Source: Comamonadaceae bacterium
GTDB lineage: Bacteria; Pseudomonadota; Gammaproteobacteria; Burkholderiales; Burkholderiaceae_C
Reading direction: 5' to 3'
NCBI GenBank assembly: GCA_947447355.1
Contig: CANFJF010000037.1
Coordinates: forward strand, 1 to 36,056
DNA length: 36,056 bases
Shown here: positions 33,024 through 36,056 of the stretch, one piece after another
Numbering within the stretch: position 1 is the stretch's first letter
Layout: each line of letters begins with the position of its first letter
The notes under the pieces: model-generated
Told to the model about the DNA's origin: nothing
What the model saw: the letters and a program-made list of their open reading frames with translations, nothing else
Databases searched by the model: none
Position numbers and translations under genes: made by a program

Positions 33024-35429
33024 CTACTTTGGTAAAGCGTAAGCAATCAGATAGTCGCCCGCTTTGGTGCCGAGGGAACCATGGCCACCGGCTGCTACCA
33101 GCACATACTGCCGTCCATCGTCACCGCGATACGTCATTGGCGTGGCTTGGCCGCCGGCGGGCAAGCGGCTTTCCCATAACTGAGCACCGTTGCTGACGTC
33201 GTAGGCGCGGACGTAGTTGTCGATCGAGCCGGACAGGAAGGCCACGCCACCGCCGGTGACGATCGGTCCACCGATATTGGGCACACCCATCTTGAACGGG
33301 AGTGGCAAGGGCGAAGCATCGCGCACGGTGCCATTTTTGTGCTGCCAAATCACTTTGCCCGTGCGCAAGTCGGCTGCGGCGACGTAACCCCATGGTGGTG
33401 CCTGGCAAGGCAAGCCGATCAGCGATGTGAAGGGATGCATCTTGGCGGCAAACGGGGCGCCAAAGTTTTCATTCAAGGCCGGTAAGGCACCTTTGGGGGG
33501 CGCTCCATCTTGCACATACTGCGTGGTGGTGTCGGCGCGCGGGATCAGTGTCGAGACGAAGGCCAGGTAAGTCGGTGTGACAAAGGCGATCTGGCGTTGC
33601 GGGTCAATCGCGATGCCGCCCCAGTTGAACACTCCAAAATTGCCCGGATACACCAAGGTTCCCTGCGTTGATGGTGGCGTGTAACGGCCTTCATAGCGCA
33701 GCTGGCGAAAGCTGATGCGACAGGCCAATTGATCGAACATCGTGGCGCCCCACATATCGCTTTCTTTGAGCGCCGGCGGGTCGAACGACAACTGAGATCG
33801 GGGTTGCGTTGCTGCGGTGAAGTCACCCTTGGCGGCGCCCTTGGGCGCCGCCATTTCGGTCACCGGCAAGATTGGTTGGCCGGTGCGTCGGTCGAGCACG
33901 AACAACTCGCCCTGCTTGGTCGGCTGGACAAGCGCCGGCACAGTTTTTCCGTCAATCGTCAAGTCGACGAGGCTGGGTTGTGATGGAACGTCGTAATCCC
34001 ACAGATCGTGATGCACCGTCTGGAAGTTCCAGCGCACCTTGCCGGTGGCCAAGTCCAGCGCCACCACCGACGATGAAAAGCGTTCGACGGCTGCCGTGCG
34101 GTTGCCACCCCATTGGTCGGGCGGCTGGTTACCCAGCGGCACATAGACCATGCCGAGTGCTTCATCGACGCTGGAAATCGACCAGCTGTTTGGAGAATTG
34201 GGCGTGTACTTGGCGCCGACAGCAATGGGCTTTGTCGCCTCCGGGTTGCCGGCGTCCCAGTTCCAGACCAGCGCACCGGTATTCACGTCGAAGGCGCGGA
34301 TCACACCCGATGGTTCGGTCGTCGAGACGTTGTCGAGCACGGTGCCGCCAACGATGATCAGCTTGCTCGTCACAACCGCCGGTGAGGTCGCGTAATACGA
34401 GCCTGGGTTCACGAAAGGCATGTTGGCCCACAGGTCGATCTGGCCCTTGCCAGCACCGAAATCGGTGCATGACTTGCCGGTGTCAGGGTTGAGCGCCAAG
34501 ATGCGACCATCGGCCGTTGGCATGAAGAGTTTGGCCGGACAACTGCCGGCATCGGTGCTGCTTGGCGCAGCATTCAGCGGCTTTGCGGTCGCGGCTAGGT
34601 AAGACAAACCGCGGCAAGTCAGGTGCTGCAGTGCCAGTGCGCCCTGTATCTTCGGATCGTGGCGCCACAGTTGGGCACCGCTGGTGGCGTCAAGCGCGAT
34701 CACGCTCTGATGCGGCGTGCAGATGAACAGCTTGTTGCCGATTTTTAACGGCGTGACTTCAAACGTGGTTTCAACCGGATCGCCAATCTGGCCGCGCATG
34801 TCGCCGGTGCGGAAAGTCCATGCCTCGGTCAACCGGCCGACATTGCCGGGGGTGATCTGGTCAACCGGGGAAAATCGCTGCGCCAGTGCGTTGCCGCCGT
34901 AGGCTGGCCAATCGGTGGCGCCCTTGTCGGCATTGGCTGCAGCACTCGCCGAGGCTGGAACCGTACCCTCAATCGCATGCGGGTCGACGAACCAGGAAGC
35001 GACCGCGACCACCAGAAAGGCGCTGAGCGAAGTGCCCAAAAACTTACCGCCGAGTCTGTTGGAGATGGACGATTTCTCTTCACCAACAACCAGTGCCCGG
35101 CGAATCCACGGCGTCAGCAACAACAAGCCGAGTACGAACAGCACGTCGCCGCGTGCGGCCAACGGCCACCAGTCAAGGCCGTTTTCCCACAGCGCCCAAA
35201 GCAGCGTTGCACACAACAGCAGCGCATACACCACCAAGGCTTCAGATCGTCGTCGAATCAGCAGGATGCCGGTTGCGGCCACCGCCAGCTCGGCACACAG
35301 GTAGTACCAGGAGCCATCAAGGACGATCAACCACAGGCCACCACCGCCGAGCGCGATGCCGAGCAGACAAGTGAGCCACCCGGTCAGCATTAAAAAGATG
35401 CTGCATTTAGAATTAATTTTATTTGACAT
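33024..35429 (-). CDS. gcd: membrane-bound PQQ-dependent glucose dehydrogenase (quinoprotein)
   Basis: 801 residues. Five N-terminal membrane helices (about 12-36, 42-56, 65-82, 93-109, 127-147) anchor a periplasmic eight-bladed propeller that oxidises aldose sugars to lactones and feeds electrons to ubiquinone. Propeller motifs: DWPAYGGNALAQRFSPVDQI, VPLGNQPPDQWGG, TVHHDLWDYDVPSQPSL with the likely catalytic Asp, PTKQGELFVLDRRTG, and near the C-terminus AGGHGSLGTKAGDYLIAYALP, close to E. coli Gcd. Quinate dehydrogenase (QuiA) shares this architecture and cannot be fully excluded. PQQ synthesis genes are not in the window. Confidence 0.9.
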   Translation of the reverse strand: MSNKINSKCSIFLMLTGWLTCLLGIALGGGGLWLIVLDGSWYYLCAELAVAATGILLIRRRSEALVVYALLLCATLLWALWENGLDWWPLAARGDVLFVLGLLLLTPWIRRALVVGEEKSSISNRLGGKFLGTSLSAFLVVAVASWFVDPHAIEGTVPASASAAANADKGATDWPAYGGNALAQRFSPVDQITPGNVGRLTEAWTFRTGDMRGQIGDPVETTFEVTPLKIGNKLFICTPHQSVIALDATSGAQLWRHDPKIQGALALQHLTCRGLSYLAATAKPLNAAPSSTDAGSCPAKLFMPTADGRILALNPDTGKSCTDFGAGKGQIDLWANMPFVNPGSYYATSPAVVTSKLIIVGGTVLDNVSTTEPSGVIRAFDVNTGALVWNWDAGNPEATKPIAVGAKYTPNSPNSWSISSVDEALGMVYVPLGNQPPDQWGGNRTAAVERFSSSVVALDLATGKVRWNFQTVHHDLWDYDVPSQPSLVDLTIDGKTVPALVQPTKQGELFVLDRRTGQPILPVTEMAAPKGAAKGDFTAATQPRSQLSFDPPALKESDMWGATMFDQLACRISFRQLRYEGRYTPPSTQGTLVYPGNFGVFNWGGIAIDPQRQIAFVTPTYLAFVSTLIPRADTTTQYVQDGAPPKGALPALNENFGAPFAAKMHPFTSLIGLPCQAPPWGYVAAADLRTGKVIWQHKNGTVRDASPLPLPFKMGVPNIGGPIVTGGGVAFLSGSIDNYVRAYDVSNGAQLWESRLPAGGQATPMTYRGDDGRQYVLVAAGGHGSLGTKAGDYLIAYALPK

Positions 35430-35908
35430 TTAAAACATTTTTATTACCAAGTATTGATAGTAACCAACTTTGAATATTGATGTCGAATGTCCGGCCACGC
35501 CAGAACCGAGCGTTGATCAGCCGCCGGTCCGATCCGGAAGCAACTCGACTCGACTCGTCTCGACTCGGCAATGCTGAGGATAAAACCGCACGAAAAATCT
35601 ATCTAGAGCGAAGCTAGGGTAAACACCGTCACAGACAAACTCTTAACTTTAGTATTATTTATTTCAGCATTTAATTACGAATATCAACCATATAGTTAAC
35701 TCAAGTGATTTAAACGAATCGCGCACCAAAACGACAGACAGCACGCCATTCGGGACCATCTTGCACAGTCAAACCACAGCGTGGCACCGGCCTTATGCGA
35801 TGCGTTTTTTCAGTGACCAGCAAGCGTATTCGTCGGTTGCCAATCCGTCAGCAAAGCTACTCCACTGAATGTCCATTTGAATTTTTTATAACAACACGAG
35901 AACTCCTC
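35430..35908. other. divergent intergenic region between two quinoprotein genes
   Basis: 479 bp with no credible gene. It holds a pentamer run of CTCGA/CTCGT (about 35544-35567) and otherwise mixed sequence with AT-rich ends. It must contain the promoters for the glucose dehydrogenase and the alcohol dehydrogenase, but no near-consensus sigma70 pair was recognised. Confidence 0.6.
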
Positions 35909-36056
35909 ATGAAACAACTGAAAATAAAAACCTTGGCCCTGAGCCTTGCCCTGATGGCAGCTTTTGCCACTCAGGCGCAATCAACCGACGATCTTAAAAA
36001 GGATGGCGCCAACACGGACAACGTGCTGACCTACGGCATGGGCTACGGCCAGCAGC
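35909..36056 (+). CDS. PQQ-dependent alcohol dehydrogenase, N-terminal part (cut by window end)
   Basis: 49 codons. The signal peptide MKQLKIKTLALSLALMAAF ends at TQAQ, then the mature start TDDLKKDGANTDNVLTYGMG is the opening of soluble periplasmic quinoprotein alcohol dehydrogenases (ExaA/MxaF/XoxF relatives). Whether it uses calcium or a lanthanide depends on a metal-site Asp that lies beyond the window. It is divergent from the membrane glucose dehydrogenase, suggesting a PQQ-linked periplasmic oxidation locus. Confidence 0.82.
   Translation, partial: MKQLKIKTLALSLALMAAFATQAQSTDDLKKDGANTDNVLTYGMGYGQQ

Overview
The window looks like chromosomal DNA of a betaproteobacterium in the Burkholderiales, most likely a Comamonadaceae relative (Polaromonas/Rhodoferax-type). 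This rests on five periplasmic Bug/TctC-type solute receptors, a proteobacterial gshA, a Gly-rich RRM protein, a PQQ glucose dehydrogenase, moderately high GC and dispersed 'GCGAGCGAAGCGCGGC' hairpin repeats. The placement is inference; there is no rRNA, tRNA, phage, IS element or CRISPR array in the window. Layout: 1-400 is a tandem array of the hairpin repeat. 506-13867 is an organic-acid catabolic region with four Bug receptors (506, 4538, 6978, 12848), a D-2-hydroxyacid dehydrogenase, a FadR-type GntR regulator, an HSL-type esterase, an FMN-dependent L-2-hydroxyacid dehydrogenase, an MBL-fold hydrolase, and an operon of an HMG-CoA-lyase-like protein, an acyl-CoA dehydrogenase and an alpha-methylacyl-CoA-racemase-like CoA transferase. 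A 13-bp sequence upstream of both the FMN enzyme and this operon may be a shared operator. 14120-16983 is housekeeping: an RRM protein, gshA and a carboxylesterase. 17171-17690 is a second repeat array, followed by an MmgE/PrpD protein, a CitE-like lyase and a fifth Bug receptor. 21140-24576 is a degenerating stretch: a broken hipBA toxin-antitoxin relic, a receiver-domain HTH regulator facing a MarR-like protein across a very AT-rich gap, a small secreted protein, and an FAD-linked oxidase that has lost at least three internal blocks while staying in frame. 24619-25811 holds an HpaI-type aldolase and a YgiW/YdeI-type OB-fold protein. 25923-31809 is a complete RND tripartite efflux operon on the minus strand. 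A third repeat array (31996-32311) runs into the start of a SOUL haem-binding-like gene. The right end carries a membrane PQQ glucose dehydrogenase and, divergently, the first 49 codons of a probable PQQ alcohol dehydrogenase cut by the window edge. How the genes work together (inference): receptors capture carboxylates, and the 2-hydroxyacid dehydrogenases, CoA transferase, acyl-CoA dehydrogenase and lyases route them to central metabolism. The actual substrates cannot be read from the sequence, and no TctA/TctB membrane partners are present. The most notable items are the possibly undescribed CoA-ester pathway at 9318-12745 with a lyase-like protein lacking the family's catalytic Cys, the composite hairpin repeats with a conserved tail that supplies a ribosome-binding site, the hipBA relic, and the in-frame-shrunken oxidase.
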